From CAZPLZ01 sp964587525 (GTDB lineage: Bacteria; Oederibacteriota; CAKKQC01): a stretch of 20,271 nucleotides of DNA. The notes under the pieces were generated by a model. The model was not told where the DNA came from. It worked only from the letters and a program-made list of their open reading frames with translations, and made no database searches. Position 1 is the stretch's first letter, and each line of letters begins with the position of its first letter. Below are positions 6,613 to 16,200 of this stretch, one piece after another. The stretch spans positions 1 through 20,271 of the forward strand of contig CAZPLZ010000043.1 of the NCBI GenBank assembly GCA_964587525.1, written 5' to 3'. The translations under genes were made by a program, and so were the position numbers.

Positions 6613-8022
6613 ATGGATAGTAATAAAAATAAATTAGAGTTTTATGGCGGTGTCTGGACTGGACTAATTCCTATTATTGTCCTTGTGGGTGGACTTACCT
6701 GGTTGTCTATCGCGGGAAAAGGCGGCATTAAGGAATTTTGGGCCTTTGCTTTGATTGCGTTGGCTGTAGGGATGTTTTTCGCTAAAAATAAAGCGGACTA
6801 TTGCCGGTCGGCTATGCGGGGTTTGGCGGATGAAAGCGGAGCGGCCATTATCATCGCGTGGATCTATGCCAGCATTTTAGGCAAGATCATGGTTGCAGGG
6901 GGACTGGTAAAAGGCATTCTGTGGTTTGGATTGGCTACAGGTTTGGATCAAAGTGCGTTTACTTTAATCGTTTATATTTCAGCCATGTTATTTGCCGTTG
7001 GTACTGGAACGTCAAATGGAACAGTAATTGCGTTAGCACCCGTGTTTTACCCTGCTGGTGTTTTCTTGGGAGTTGATCCTGGTATTTTAGCTCTAGCTAT
7101 TTTATCCGGCGGGGTGTTTGGTGATAACTTGGCTCCGGTTTCGGATACCACAATCGTATCTGCATACACTCAGGGAGCCTCCATTAAGGATGTAGTTCGG
7201 AGTCGCTTCCCATTAGCAATGGTTGCCGCGACAATTACTGGAATCATTTTTGTTATTGTTGGTGGTGGCGGTGGCGAAGTTCAGGAATTGCCTGAGATAT
7301 CGGCAGATACGGATCCAAGCAGCTTATTGATGCTCTTGTCGTTAGCTGTAGTAGTAGGGTGTGCATTGATAGGGAAGCCTCTTCTGGAGTCTTTGACTTA
7401 TGGCATAATCACTGCGGTTATTGTCGGGATGGCAATTGGTAATCTAGGCTTTTCCCAATTGATTCATTTGCCTGAAGTCAGGGGGGATTCTACAGGCCTC
7501 ATACAAGATGGCATATCAGGTGTTTCTGGTGCCATTATATTCGTTTTGCTTCTGTTATCGATTACTCAAGTGGTTACTGAAAGCGGCGTCATGGACAGAA
7601 TGTTAGTGCTCCTTCAGAACGCATTTGCAAAAACGGTGCGTCAAGCGGAGCTGTCTATTATAGGAATCACCGTGTTGATATCTATTCCCATATGTTCCAA
7701 TGCTCCAGCTGAATTATTGGTTGGTCCGACATTGGTAAAACCGCTGGGAAAGAAATTCAAATTGGCCGCAGCGCGACGGGCTAATCTTATGGATTGTGCT
7801 GTCTGTTCAATATTTTACATGTTGCCTTGGCACTTAGCTGTCATGGTCTGGTATGCAGCGATCACTTCCGCAGCTGAAGCCCATTCGATAGCTGCACCGG
7901 GTATTCACATCGCATTTTATAATCCGTACCCTTGGGCAATATTAGGTGTAATTCTTTTCTCGGCGATTACCGGTTGGAACCGGGAATTTGAAAAGGGAGG
8001 TGCCCCCGCGCTCCCTGCGTAA
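6613..8022 (+). CDS. NhaC-family Na+/H+ antiporter
   Basis: The 469-residue protein is a polytopic membrane carrier with about eleven or twelve hydrophobic segments. The NhaC signature GGVFGDNLAPVSDTT (166-180) is intact, preceded by FAVGTGTSNGTVIALAPV, and SIPICSNAPAELLVGPT provides the matching charged or polar residue region in the second half. NhaC-type proteins exchange Na+ for H+, and some relatives exchange organic acids such as malate and lactate. Next to a sulfo-lyase-like enzyme and an exporter-family gene it may either restore the sodium gradient after Na+-coupled uptake or carry the substrate itself; the sequence does not decide this. The gene is AT-rich like the TauE-type and PLP genes. 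The last residues GGAPALPA are coded by GC-rich sequence, which suggests the junction with the next block lies inside or just after the C-terminus. Confidence 0.88.
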   Translation: MDSNKNKLEFYGGVWTGLIPIIVLVGGLTWLSIAGKGGIKEFWAFALIALAVGMFFAKNKADYCRSAMRGLADESGAAIIIAWIYASILGKIMVAGGLVKGILWFGLATGLDQSAFTLIVYISAMLFAVGTGTSNGTVIALAPVFYPAGVFLGVDPGILALAILSGGVFGDNLAPVSDTTIVSAYTQGASIKDVVRSRFPLAMVAATITGIIFVIVGGGGGEVQELPEISADTDPSSLLMLLSLAVVVGCALIGKPLLESLTYGIITAVIVGMAIGNLGFSQLIHLPEVRGDSTGLIQDGISGVSGAIIFVLLLLSITQVVTESGVMDRMLVLLQNAFAKTVRQAELSIIGITVLISIPICSNAPAELLVGPTLVKPLGKKFKLAAARRANLMDCAVCSIFYMLPWHLAVMVWYAAITSAAEAHSIAAPGIHIAFYNPYPWAILGVILFSAITGWNREFEKGGAPALPA

Positions 8023-8036
8023 TGTTAGATTAGCTC

Positions 8037-9500
8037 ATGAGCCGATTCATGTCCCGGGTCTTTTTTGTGCCAACGCTTGTCATCCTGTTGGCATTTAGTG
8101 CGCGGGCCTGGGCCGCCCAGCCAAAGTGGGGGAGCATCCGGGTCGCACTGACCGAGTCGCCTTCGGGGAAGGATATCCCCGCCAAGGTCGTGCTCCTTGA
8201 CGCGGAAACCGAAGAGCGTGTCCGGCTCGTCGGCCAGACCTCAAATTACTGCGCCTTCCGGCCGCAGGCGGCCTATATGATCGGTGGCAGGGTCGACTTG
8301 GCCGTCCTGCCTGGCACATATGTCGTGGTCGCGGGCCGGGGAATGGAGTACTCAATTGCGAGGAAGAAGGTCACGGTAAGCGCAGGCCAAGTCGCACAGG
8401 TAGAAATGAGCCTGGTGAGGGAGGTTGACACCACCGGCTATGTGGCCGCGGACCTGCACCTGCACACACTCACGTTTTCCGGGCACGGGGATTCTCTGCT
8501 GGAGGAGCGGCTCATCTCGCTGGCTGGCGAGGGGGTGGAGTTCGCGGTGGCCACGGACCACAATCATGTGACCGATTACCGTCCGATCGCGAAGGCGGTC
8601 AAAGTGGACCGGCATGTCCACTCCATCTCCGGCAATGAGGTCACCACCAAAACGATGGGCCACTTCAATGCCTATCCGCTCGATCCGGCCAAGCCGCCGG
8701 TCAGGACCGACGCGAAGAACGTCCGCCAGCTCTTACGGTGGATTCGGAAGGACCGGGACGTGAAAGTCGTCCAGCTCAACCACCCGCGCTGGCCTAAGTT
8801 TGATTACTTTGCGGCCTTTGGACTGGATCCGGAAACCGGCTTGTACGGGGAGGAGTTCGAGGCGTCTTTTGACGCCATGGAGATCATGAACGGCAACAAG
8901 CTCATGGGGTGGGACGATGAACCAAAGTCAGACGTCAGGAAGGACTGGTACAACTTATTGAACCGGGGCCTGAGGTTCACCGCGGTGGGCAACTCGGACT
9001 CGCACACCGTTTGGAAGTCTCTGGCCGGAGTCCCGCGCAACTACATCGCGAGCTCGCAGGACGATCCGACCGCGCTGGACACGGACGAGCTCATCGAGAG
9101 TATTCTGAAACGCCGGGTCACGGTATCCAGCGGGCTCTTCGTGACCATGGAGGTAAACGGGGAGCCGATGGGCGGTGAGGTGTCCGCTCCGGGTGGCCGG
9201 GTTGAGGTCCTGGTTTCCTTGCGCGCCTCCTCGTGGCTGAAGGCTGAGAAAGTGGACCTCGTCGTGAACGGCGAAACGGTGAAAACGCTGAATGTCCCAC
9301 CACCCGCTGATGGCGCGCCTACCTTTTTCAAGGAGAGGGTCATGCTGGAACTCCCCCGGGACGGGTGGATCATCGCCGCGGCCTCCGGCCCGCAGGTGAC
9401 GCATCCGCTCTACCCCAAGCCGCTGGGCGTTCACGGCGTGACCAACCCGGTCTGGGTGGACGCGGATGGGGACGGCCGGTTCACCCCGCCTGTCAAATAG
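8037..9500 (+). CDS. Secreted CehA/McbA-type PHP-domain metallohydrolase
   Basis: The 487-residue protein has an N-terminal signal peptide (basic MSRFMSRV, hydrophobic FFVPTLVILLAF, cleavage after AWA near 26), so it should act outside the cytoplasm. Residues 30-130 look like a carboxypeptidase-regulatory-like beta domain. The PHP metal site follows: DLHLHT (139-144), ATDHNH (172-177), LNHPR (247-251) and GNSDSHT (318-324). The C-terminus ends in a GVTNPVWVDADGDG motif common in CehA/McbA proteins, a family that includes the carbofuran hydrolase CehA, and which probably cleaves phosphoester or ester bonds. The natural substrate is unknown. The gene is 14 bases after nhaC, yet differs from it sharply in composition. 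No clear ribosome site precedes the ATG; Met5 is an alternative start. The MITE-like repeat lies 39 bases after the stop. Confidence 0.85.
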   Translation: MSRFMSRVFFVPTLVILLAFSARAWAAQPKWGSIRVALTESPSGKDIPAKVVLLDAETEERVRLVGQTSNYCAFRPQAAYMIGGRVDLAVLPGTYVVVAGRGMEYSIARKKVTVSAGQVAQVEMSLVREVDTTGYVAADLHLHTLTFSGHGDSLLEERLISLAGEGVEFAVATDHNHVTDYRPIAKAVKVDRHVHSISGNEVTTKTMGHFNAYPLDPAKPPVRTDAKNVRQLLRWIRKDRDVKVVQLNHPRWPKFDYFAAFGLDPETGLYGEEFEASFDAMEIMNGNKLMGWDDEPKSDVRKDWYNLLNRGLRFTAVGNSDSHTVWKSLAGVPRNYIASSQDDPTALDTDELIESILKRRVTVSSGLFVTMEVNGEPMGGEVSAPGGRVEVLVSLRASSWLKAEKVDLVVNGETVKTLNVPPPADGAPTFFKERVMLELPRDGWIIAAASGPQVTHPLYPKPLGVHGVTNPVWVDADGDGRFTPPVK

Positions 9501-9539
9501 AAACGTACAACACCGGCTTCCGATGTAGGCCATGATTGA

Positions 9540-9621
9540 GGGGACATAGTTCATATATTAATATTCACGGTACCGAGATGGATAGTTTTCCCAAGAATGT
9601 GAATATACAAACTATGTCCCC
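9540..9621 (+). mobile_element. MITE-like palindromic repeat, copy 2 (complete)
   Basis: This is a second full-length 82-bp copy of the element at 1963-2044, in the same orientation and differing at four positions. It keeps the GGGGACATAG and CTATGTCCCC ends and the central GGTACCGAGATGGATAG. It lies between the PHP-domain gene and the tRNA, 19 bases before the tRNA. As RNA it would fold into one long imperfect hairpin and could act as a terminator-like barrier after the upstream gene. Confidence 0.82.
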
Positions 9622-9640
9622 ACCCGCTAAACTAGTTTGA

Positions 9641-9712
9641 GGCGGCGTAGCTCAGAGGCAGAGCAAGCGGTTCATACCCGCTGTGTCGTGGGTTCAAGTC
9701 CCTCCGCCGCTA
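9641..9712 (+). tRNA. tRNA with CAT anticodon (elongator Met, or Ile2)
   Basis: The cloverleaf is complete. The acceptor GGCGGCG pairs with CGCCGCT, with a G-U first pair; the D stem GCTC pairs with GAGC; the anticodon stem AGCGG pairs with CCGCT around the loop TTCATAC; the variable loop is GTGTC; the T loop is TTCAAGT with a stem that has one T-T mismatch. The discriminator base is A and no CCA is encoded. The lack of a C1-A72 mismatch and of three G-C pairs at the base of the anticodon stem argues against the initiator. Elongator Met is most likely, but a lysidine-modified Ile2 tRNA carries the same anticodon. Confidence 0.9.
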
Positions 9713-9717
9713 GGTTG

Positions 9718-10137
9718 TTATTTGAAGCGGCCCTCTTCAAGATCGAGGAGTTGGAACCAGGTGGAGATGTCCTTCCGGCCGGGGGCCAGTCTTTCCAGGG
9801 TGGCTGCAAACCGTTGTTGGGAATCCGGTTTGGTGGGTCTCGTGCCGGAGAGCATGCTGTTGAATTCCTGAATAGCCTCGTCGCTCTGCTGGTTGGAGTG
9901 CGCTTTCACCCATTGAAGAACTGCGCTGTCATCCGGGGCTTGTTTGACCGCCTCTTTGAATGCGTCGGGCCCAATACCGAAGAATTGGAAGAACCGTGAG
10001 TCAATAGGACAGTTAAATTTGTACTCGCCCACGGTGCCCGCCAGGTGCGCCCTGGTCTTATCGATGAGCCTCGGCAGCCAGACGAGCCCGCCAAGCGTAT
10101 CCAACGGGCTGCGGGGATAGGCCGAGGTAAGATCCAT
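9718..10137 (-). CDS. DUF5069 domain protein
   Basis: The 139-residue cytosolic protein carries the DUF5069 signature near its start: YPRSPLDTLGGLVWLPRLIDKTRAH, GTVGEYKFNCPIDSRFF and FFGIGPDAF, followed by an AVLQWVKAH motif. The function of the family is unknown. The gene is convergent with the tRNA, its TAA stop lying only five bases past the tRNA end, and divergent from addB, with 65 bases between the two starts that must hold both promoters. A TACAAT that could be a -10 box for addB lies in that interval. I see no signal peptide or membrane segment. The length is typical for the family. Confidence 0.85.
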   Translation of the reverse strand: MDLTSAYPRSPLDTLGGLVWLPRLIDKTRAHLAGTVGEYKFNCPIDSRFFQFFGIGPDAFKEAVKQAPDDSAVLQWVKAHSNQQSDEAIQEFNSMLSGTRPTKPDSQQRFAATLERLAPGRKDISTWFQLLDLEEGRFK

Positions 10138-10202
10138 GACGTGCTGATCTAGTTTACTACCATGCTTCTGACTTTAAGTACAATACTGCCAGGTCCGACT
10201 CC

Positions 10203-13200
10203 ATGCTGAAGCTTGTCATTGGCCCCTTTCACCGCCTGGAAACCTACCTCGCTGAAGATCTGGCTCAGGTCAAGCGTCATTTCAAGGATCCGCTCGCCCC
10301 AATCGGGATCCTTGCGCCATCGCGGACCTTCATCCGGCACCTCCAATTGACGCTGACCCAGGAGTTTGGGGCGGCGCTCGCCAACGTTCACTGCCTGACG
10401 TTTCAGAGCCTGGCGCGGGAGATGCTCTTGAAGGCTGGCCTGCCCCTGGCCTCCCTGGCTGAAGACCCTCTTCTGGATGAGGACCTTTTGGAGCGAGCCC
10501 TGAAGGCAGGCCACGGGGGAGCGGCCCTGAAGGATCTCGCAGAGACGCCAGGCTTGCTCCGTTCGCTGCTGGTCACGGTGCGGGATCTGGAGGAGGCTCA
10601 GGTGGATGCGGAGCGGCTCAAGGTCAGCGAGCTGACCGAGGCCGCCCTGGATGCGGAGGAGCTGGCCACGCTGCTGCCGTTGCTCAAGTGGGTGAATGCC
10701 GCTCGACGGAACTTAAACCTGCTGAATCGCGCCGGTGTGGTCACCGCGGCCGCCCGCCGGGCCGCGGATCCGGCGCTGGCCGGCTTCTTCAGGCAGCTCT
10801 ATCACTACGGGGCGTATGACTTGACGCAGCACCAACTGGATTTCCTCTTTGCGCTGACCGCGCTGGCGCCGGTGACGGTACTGTTTCCGGCCCCAGCGGA
10901 TGAGCGGGGACGGCTGCACCCGGCCTACCGGTTTGCCGAAGTGACGCTCTCACTCATCAGACAGAAAGCCAGCGAGGTGCAGTGGCTTGATGGTCTGCCG
11001 GCAGGGCCTTTGGGTGCCAGGCTGGCCGCAGTTCAACGGGACGAGGGGCCGTCCGTTCAGATGGTGCCCGAGCGGGTGAAATGCTGGAAGGCTTCTACGC
11101 TCGAGCAGGAACTGGAGTGGGTGGCGCTGGAGAGTCGCCGCCTGATCAACGAGGAGAGGTACGACCTCAAAGACATTGTGGTCGTTGCGAGGTCACTCGA
11201 TGAGGTCCTGGGAGCCGCGGCCGCGGTGTTTGAGGCCCACCGTCTGCCATGGACGAGCCCGCGGGAGCTTCCGCTCGACCGGCTCCCGGCTGGTCGAGCG
11301 GCCCTTTCCCTGATGCGGGTGTTGGCAGGGAATTTCAGCCCGGGGGAGGTTCTCGAAGTGTGCGCCTCGCCCTGGTTGAACGTCTCCGCGGAGCCGCTGT
11401 CCATCTCGCAGATGGTGCCCTTAAGCCGCCGGCTGGGGGCGGGAGCCAGGGCGGGTGACTGGGAGAAGCTGACCAAAGCCAAGCTGGATGGCGTGGAGCG
11501 TGAAACGGCCAGGCGCGTCTGGGAGAGTGTCCAGCGGCTCTTGCGCCTGGGCGGGAAGTTTCCCGCATCGGCGCCCTGGGATGATCTGGTGAACTGCCTG
11601 CTCAAGACGATTGAAGAGGTGGTAAGGCCAGAACGCGCCGGCAGCTCTGAGGAGACCGGGCAGGCGCTTGAGGCCTGGGTGGCGGCTGTTGAGCACCTCC
11701 GCTGGCTCGGGAAGGTTGAGGCGTCTGCGACCGCGGAGGCGTTCTGGCGTGCGGTGTTCCGGTCCTGCGAGCAGGCCCGGGTCAGTCTGTACGATCGGCT
11801 GGGTGGCGTGTCGCTGATTGACGCCATGGATGGGCGTGGCTTCAGTGCCCGCGCGGTCTTCCTCATCGATCTGAATGAGGGTGCCTTCCCAATGAAAGTG
11901 CGGGAGGACCCGTTCCTCCGCGATCCGGCCCGCAGGGTACTTAACGAGGTCCTTGGATTCAAGATCCAGCAAAAAGGCCGTGAGGGTTTGGAAGAGGAAC
12001 GACTGCTCTTTCACCTGTGCCTGACGCAGGCCTGGGACCGTCTCTACCTCATCTGGCGGGCTCACGATCATCGTGGACGGCCCGCGCTCCCCTCAGGTTT
12101 TCTGGAAGATCTGGCGGCGGTGATGAGCCCGGAAGGAACACTGGACAGTCTGGTGGAGCCGGGAGGCCCGGAGCCTGCCGGGGATGGGCGTCTGCGTTTC
12201 GTGCTTCCTCCCGCCGTGCGTGCCAGGTTCGAAGCTGGGGTGCGCACGGTGACCGAACTTGAGCGGGAGGGAGAACTCACCGGCCGGGATGGTATCCTCC
12301 CGGCGCCTCCTGCGCTGCCGGAAAGATTTCAGGTGACCAGGTTGCGGGATCTGGCTCGCTGTCCATTCCGGGTTCACGCCCAGGTGGTGCTTGGCCTCAA
12401 GAGCCCTCAGGGACCCCGCAGTCCATGGGAGCCGGAGGCTCGGGTGCTGGGGATGGTGGTTCACGATGCCGTGGAGGCATCGGTGAAGGAACTCGCGGCG
12501 CGGTGGCAGGAGGTAACCGCTGATGAAATTTCTGGTGTGGTGCGCCGCCAGATTCCAGGGTGTTTTTCCAGTCGGCTGCCGGAGCTCACCCGGTTTCCGG
12601 TGCTTCAGCGCTCCCTGGAGGAGGAATGGGGAGCGCTCATCACCGATCTGCTGTACCAGGATGTGCGCTGGTGCCGGTCATCCGGCCTGGCCCCGGAGCG
12701 GTACGAGCATCAAGCACAACGGGAGATTGAGCGGGATGGTTTGCGTTTGCTCCTCCGTGGGCGTGTGGATCGCATCGATCGGGGGGATCAGGCGGTGCGA
12801 ATTGTGGATTACAAATCCCACGCTGGCCGGGAGGAGATCCGTCCCAACCTTGTCTTCACGCCTGATTTCTTTCAGCTCGCCCTGTACCGGGAACTGCTGG
12901 GGGAGGCCAAGGCTAACGCTCAGCTCAGCGTCCTCCATCTAGGGCCCGGCATGAGCAAGGCGGTGGCTCTCAACGCCGATCGGGAGACTGCAGAACGGTT
13001 TGGCGAGCTGAGCGAGCAATTGAGCAGGAGCTTGCTGAAGCTCCTGTCGGGGGGTGAGGCCTTTCCGCTCCCGGATGCCATCGGCAAACCGCGCAAGGGG
13101 TGGGAGGCTGGTTGTAAGATCTGCGACTTCAATCTGCTGTGCCGCAAGGACCACGGACCCACCCAAGCGCGCCTCAAGGGAGCGGCGCTAGTGAGGGATT

Positions 13201-13241
13201 TTCAGGACAGGCTCGCCGCCATCATTCAGGGAGCAACGTGA
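10203..13241 (+). CDS. addB: AddB-like subunit of the AddAB helicase-nuclease (PD-(D/E)XK with Fe-S cluster)
   Basis: AddB pairs with AddA to process double-strand DNA ends for RecA-dependent repair. The 1012-residue protein has a UvrD-like helicase fold without a usable ATP site: where a Walker A should be, the N-terminus reads VIGPFHRLETYL. A segment IVVVARSLDEV and an LIDLNEGAFP motif keep the outline of the inactive helicase. The C-terminal nuclease has GRVDRID (Asp856) and IVDYKS (Asp869, Lys871). Four cysteines fit the iron-sulfur staple of AddB nucleases: Cys720 in LARCPFR, then Cys971, Cys974 and Cys980 (CxxCx5C), spaced as in Bacillus subtilis AddB. The stop overlaps the addA start by four bases, so the two should be co-translated. 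Confidence 0.88.
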   Translation: MLKLVIGPFHRLETYLAEDLAQVKRHFKDPLAPIGILAPSRTFIRHLQLTLTQEFGAALANVHCLTFQSLAREMLLKAGLPLASLAEDPLLDEDLLERALKAGHGGAALKDLAETPGLLRSLLVTVRDLEEAQVDAERLKVSELTEAALDAEELATLLPLLKWVNAARRNLNLLNRAGVVTAAARRAADPALAGFFRQLYHYGAYDLTQHQLDFLFALTALAPVTVLFPAPADERGRLHPAYRFAEVTLSLIRQKASEVQWLDGLPAGPLGARLAAVQRDEGPSVQMVPERVKCWKASTLEQELEWVALESRRLINEERYDLKDIVVVARSLDEVLGAAAAVFEAHRLPWTSPRELPLDRLPAGRAALSLMRVLAGNFSPGEVLEVCASPWLNVSAEPLSISQMVPLSRRLGAGARAGDWEKLTKAKLDGVERETARRVWESVQRLLRLGGKFPASAPWDDLVNCLLKTIEEVVRPERAGSSEETGQALEAWVAAVEHLRWLGKVEASATAEAFWRAVFRSCEQARVSLYDRLGGVSLIDAMDGRGFSARAVFLIDLNEGAFPMKVREDPFLRDPARRVLNEVLGFKIQQKGREGLEEERLLFHLCLTQAWDRLYLIWRAHDHRGRPALPSGFLEDLAAVMSPEGTLDSLVEPGGPEPAGDGRLRFVLPPAVRARFEAGVRTVTELEREGELTGRDGILPAPPALPERFQVTRLRDLARCPFRVHAQVVLGLKSPQGPRSPWEPEARVLGMVVHDAVEASVKELAARWQEVTADEISGVVRRQIPGCFSSRLPELTRFPVLQRSLEEEWGALITDLLYQDVRWCRSSGLAPERYEHQAQREIERDGLRLLLRGRVDRIDRGDQAVRIVDYKSHAGREEIRPNLVFTPDFFQLALYRELLGEAKANAQLSVLHLGPGMSKAVALNADRETAERFGELSEQLSRSLLKLLSGGEAFPLPDAIGKPRKGWEAGCKICDFNLLCRKDHGPTQARLKGAALVRDFQDRLAAIIQGAT

Positions 13242-16200
13242 TACCCGCTGGGTTGCCGGATCTCAGCGAACGGGAGCGAGGGTGGCGCAGCAAGGTGAAC
13301 GTGGTCGTCGAGGCGTCAGCCGGTACGGGCAAAACCACGCTCCTCATTCAACGGGCCCTCTGGCTGCTGTTTAGCCAAAACATACGGATGGAGCGCCTGG
13401 TTGGCCTCACCTTTGGTGAGAAGGCGGCTGCGGAAATGGCTGAGCGACTGGGCGGTGCGCTGCGCCGGGTGAACGCTGCCTCGTCACATGATGCCCTGCC
13501 ACCTGAGATTTTGGCTATCGCCCCTCAGGCCTCGCTCGCTCATCTTAAGTCCGTGGCCGCCGAAGCGTTGCGGGCCTTCGAGCGGGCTCAATTAAGCACC
13601 ATTCATGCCTTTGCCCGGGCCCTCTTGCAGCTCTATCCGGCTGAGGCTGGTGTGGATCCGGCGTTCCAGGTGGACCACGATGGGGTCGTGTTTGATCGCT
13701 GTGTGGAAGAGGAGTGGGACCGGTTCCTGATCGAGGAGTTGCGGTCCGCCGGGACCAGGGGCGAGGCCTGGCGGAAGGTCCTCGAGCGGGTGAAGATCGG
13801 AGACCTCAAGGAGCTGGCTGGAAAACTCGCGGAATTCCGCGTGGACTTGAGGCAGCTCCCCTCGCCGGACACCCAGGAGTTGTCAGGGCCGGTGCGCGAG
13901 TGGCTTTGCGCCTTGAAGGATGAGGCGGCCGGACTCTTGCCACACCTGGGTCCCAGGAACAAAAAACCTCTGCAGGCGCTTCAGGCTGTCGCCGAGGCGG
14001 CAGAGGCTGCGCTGGTTCAAGGCCGTGGAGCGCTGTCCGCGCACGCCTCCGGCCTGGAAATAGCCGCAGGGATGAGTGCGAAGAAAGACTGGCCGTCCGC
14101 GTGGGGTGACGAGCAGGGGCGACGCGGGACCTCGTTGGCCCGGGCAGTCCGGGTTTTGCGATCAGCCTGCGGGGAGCACGTCGTGCTGCAAGCCATGGGG
14201 CTGCTGAAGCCGTTCGTCAATCGCGTCCGGTCGCAGATGCTAAAGCGTGGGTTCCTCACCTACGAGGGCTTGCTCGTGCTGGCCAGGGATCTGTTGCGGG
14301 ACCACCCCCTGGTGCGGGAGCAGCTCAAACGCCGGTTCGAGGCGATCCTGGTGGATGAAGTCCAGGATGTGGATCCGCTCCAGTTTGAGTTGATCCTCTA
14401 TCTCGCCGAGACGCCGGGGCGCTGCGCCGCCGACTGGCGGGAGGTGAAGATCGAGAGCGGTAAACTCTTCCTCGTTGGTGATCCCAAGCAGTCCATTTAC
14501 GGATTCAGGAAGGCTGATCTCAAAGCGTACCAGGCGGTCGTCAAGCTTTTGCAGGATCAGGGTGGAGAGGAGTTGCAGTTGTCCGCGAGCATGCGGAGCG
14601 CCGAGAGCATTATCAAGGCGGTCAATTCCATCGGACCGCACCTGTTCAATGGCCGGGAGGGGCCCCGGTACCTGCCGCTTCAGGTGAACCCGGGGCGTCA
14701 GGCTGGAGCCCTCACCCCCCGGGTCACCGTCGTCACGTTCGAACCCGGTCCGGAGGAAGACCGCGAGGCGGTGGAAGCCCACGCCGCCGGCTTGCAGGTT
14801 CAGGAAATCCTCGCCGCGGGGGCTACGCCGAGCGAGATAGCCGTTCTGTTCAGGAAGAAGGCGCGCATGGGGACGTATGCGGAGGTGTTCCGGACCATGG
14901 GGATTCTTGTTGTCATCGAGGAGCCCCACCCGTTCTACCGGCGGCAGGAGATCACCGACCTGATCAATGTGCTGAGGGCACTGGCCGATCCGGCGGATGA
15001 GGTCGCACTGGCCGGGGTGCTCCGCGGGCCGTTTGGCGGATTGGATGACGGCGCATTGGTGAAGTGGGTTCAGGGCTGGCGCGGCTTAAGGAAGACAGCT
15101 TCGTTTCCGGCGATGGCGAGATATACAGAGGAAGCCGGCTTCACCCCCGCGCTGGTTGAAATGCTGGAAGCGATGGACGGCCTCGCGCGCGACCTGGCCG
15201 ATCAACCAGGCCAGGTATGGGTCGAGCGCTTCTGGGAGACCTTTGCGGTGGAGGCACTGGCCGCCGCTTCCTCAAAGCAGGGTGTCCGGGAGTCCGTCAT
15301 GGATTTCAAGCGGTTGCTGGGCCACCTGCTGGAGGAGCAAGGTCTCATCCAAACCCTGGAGCTCCTGCGCCGTTGCTTGGTGGCCGAGCAGTGGGCTTTG
15401 CCTCCGCCGGTGTTGCCGGAGCCGAGGCTGGCGGGGCCCGAAGTGAAGGCGATGCGCTTCCTGACTGTCCACCAGGCTAAGGGGCTCGAGTTCCCCGTCG
15501 TGGTGATCGGCGGCGTGGGGGCCGGAGAAAAAGAAACTCAGCCCACGGAGACGCAGGTGTGGCACGACTGGTCCACCGGCCTGGTGGGAGCCACGCTGCA
15601 CGCCAAAGTATCCGGTGAGGCGGTGTCCACGCTGGAAGCGGCCCTGCTGACCCTGGACCGGAAGCGCGAGGAGCAGGAGGAGGAGCGCCGCATCTGGTAC
15701 GTGGCGCTCACCCGCGCCCGGGATCAGATGTTGATCATGAGGGAAATCCGGCCGGGCGCCCGGAGAACCCGGACCTTCCTTTCATTGATCGAGCCCTGGC
15801 TGGATGAGCCCGGTGGCACACTGGAGGTTGTGCACTCAGCGGTGACGCGCGGGCTCACCGGACCGTTGAAGCCGGCCGCCCCGCCGGTCGCGGGACTGCA
15901 CGTGACGTGGGAGACCCCGGCTACCCTCGGCTCCCCGTTAGCTCTGGTCTCGCCTGCGGATTTATCGGAGCGGACCGGTGACCGGGTGCGTGACGGGCTT
16001 CCACCGGGCACGCAATCCGCCGATGCCTGGCTGGGGGAGTTGTGCCATCGCGTCCTGGAGCTGTGGGACTTTCAGTGGCAGCGCGACCGGCTGCCCGATC
16101 AACTCGCCCGGGCCGAAGCGTCGCTGCGCGCTCCGGGGAAGTTTCCTGACCCGCTGCGGGAGCGGGCTCGCTCCCTGTTGGAGCATTTCTTGAGCTCGGA

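Noticed and set aside
9641..9712. Initiator tRNA-fMet
   Set aside because: It lacks the C1-A72 mismatch and the three G-C pairs of the anticodon stem typical of initiators.
9637..9999. Plus-strand 120-codon frame across the tRNA
   Set aside because: It runs through the tRNA and antisense to a well-recognised DUF5069 gene.
13139..13237. Longer start for the AddA protein at an ATG inside addB
   Set aside because: It overlaps addB by 100 bases, the added residues are low-complexity shadow of addB, and a GTG with a ribosome site gives a normal AddA N-terminus.
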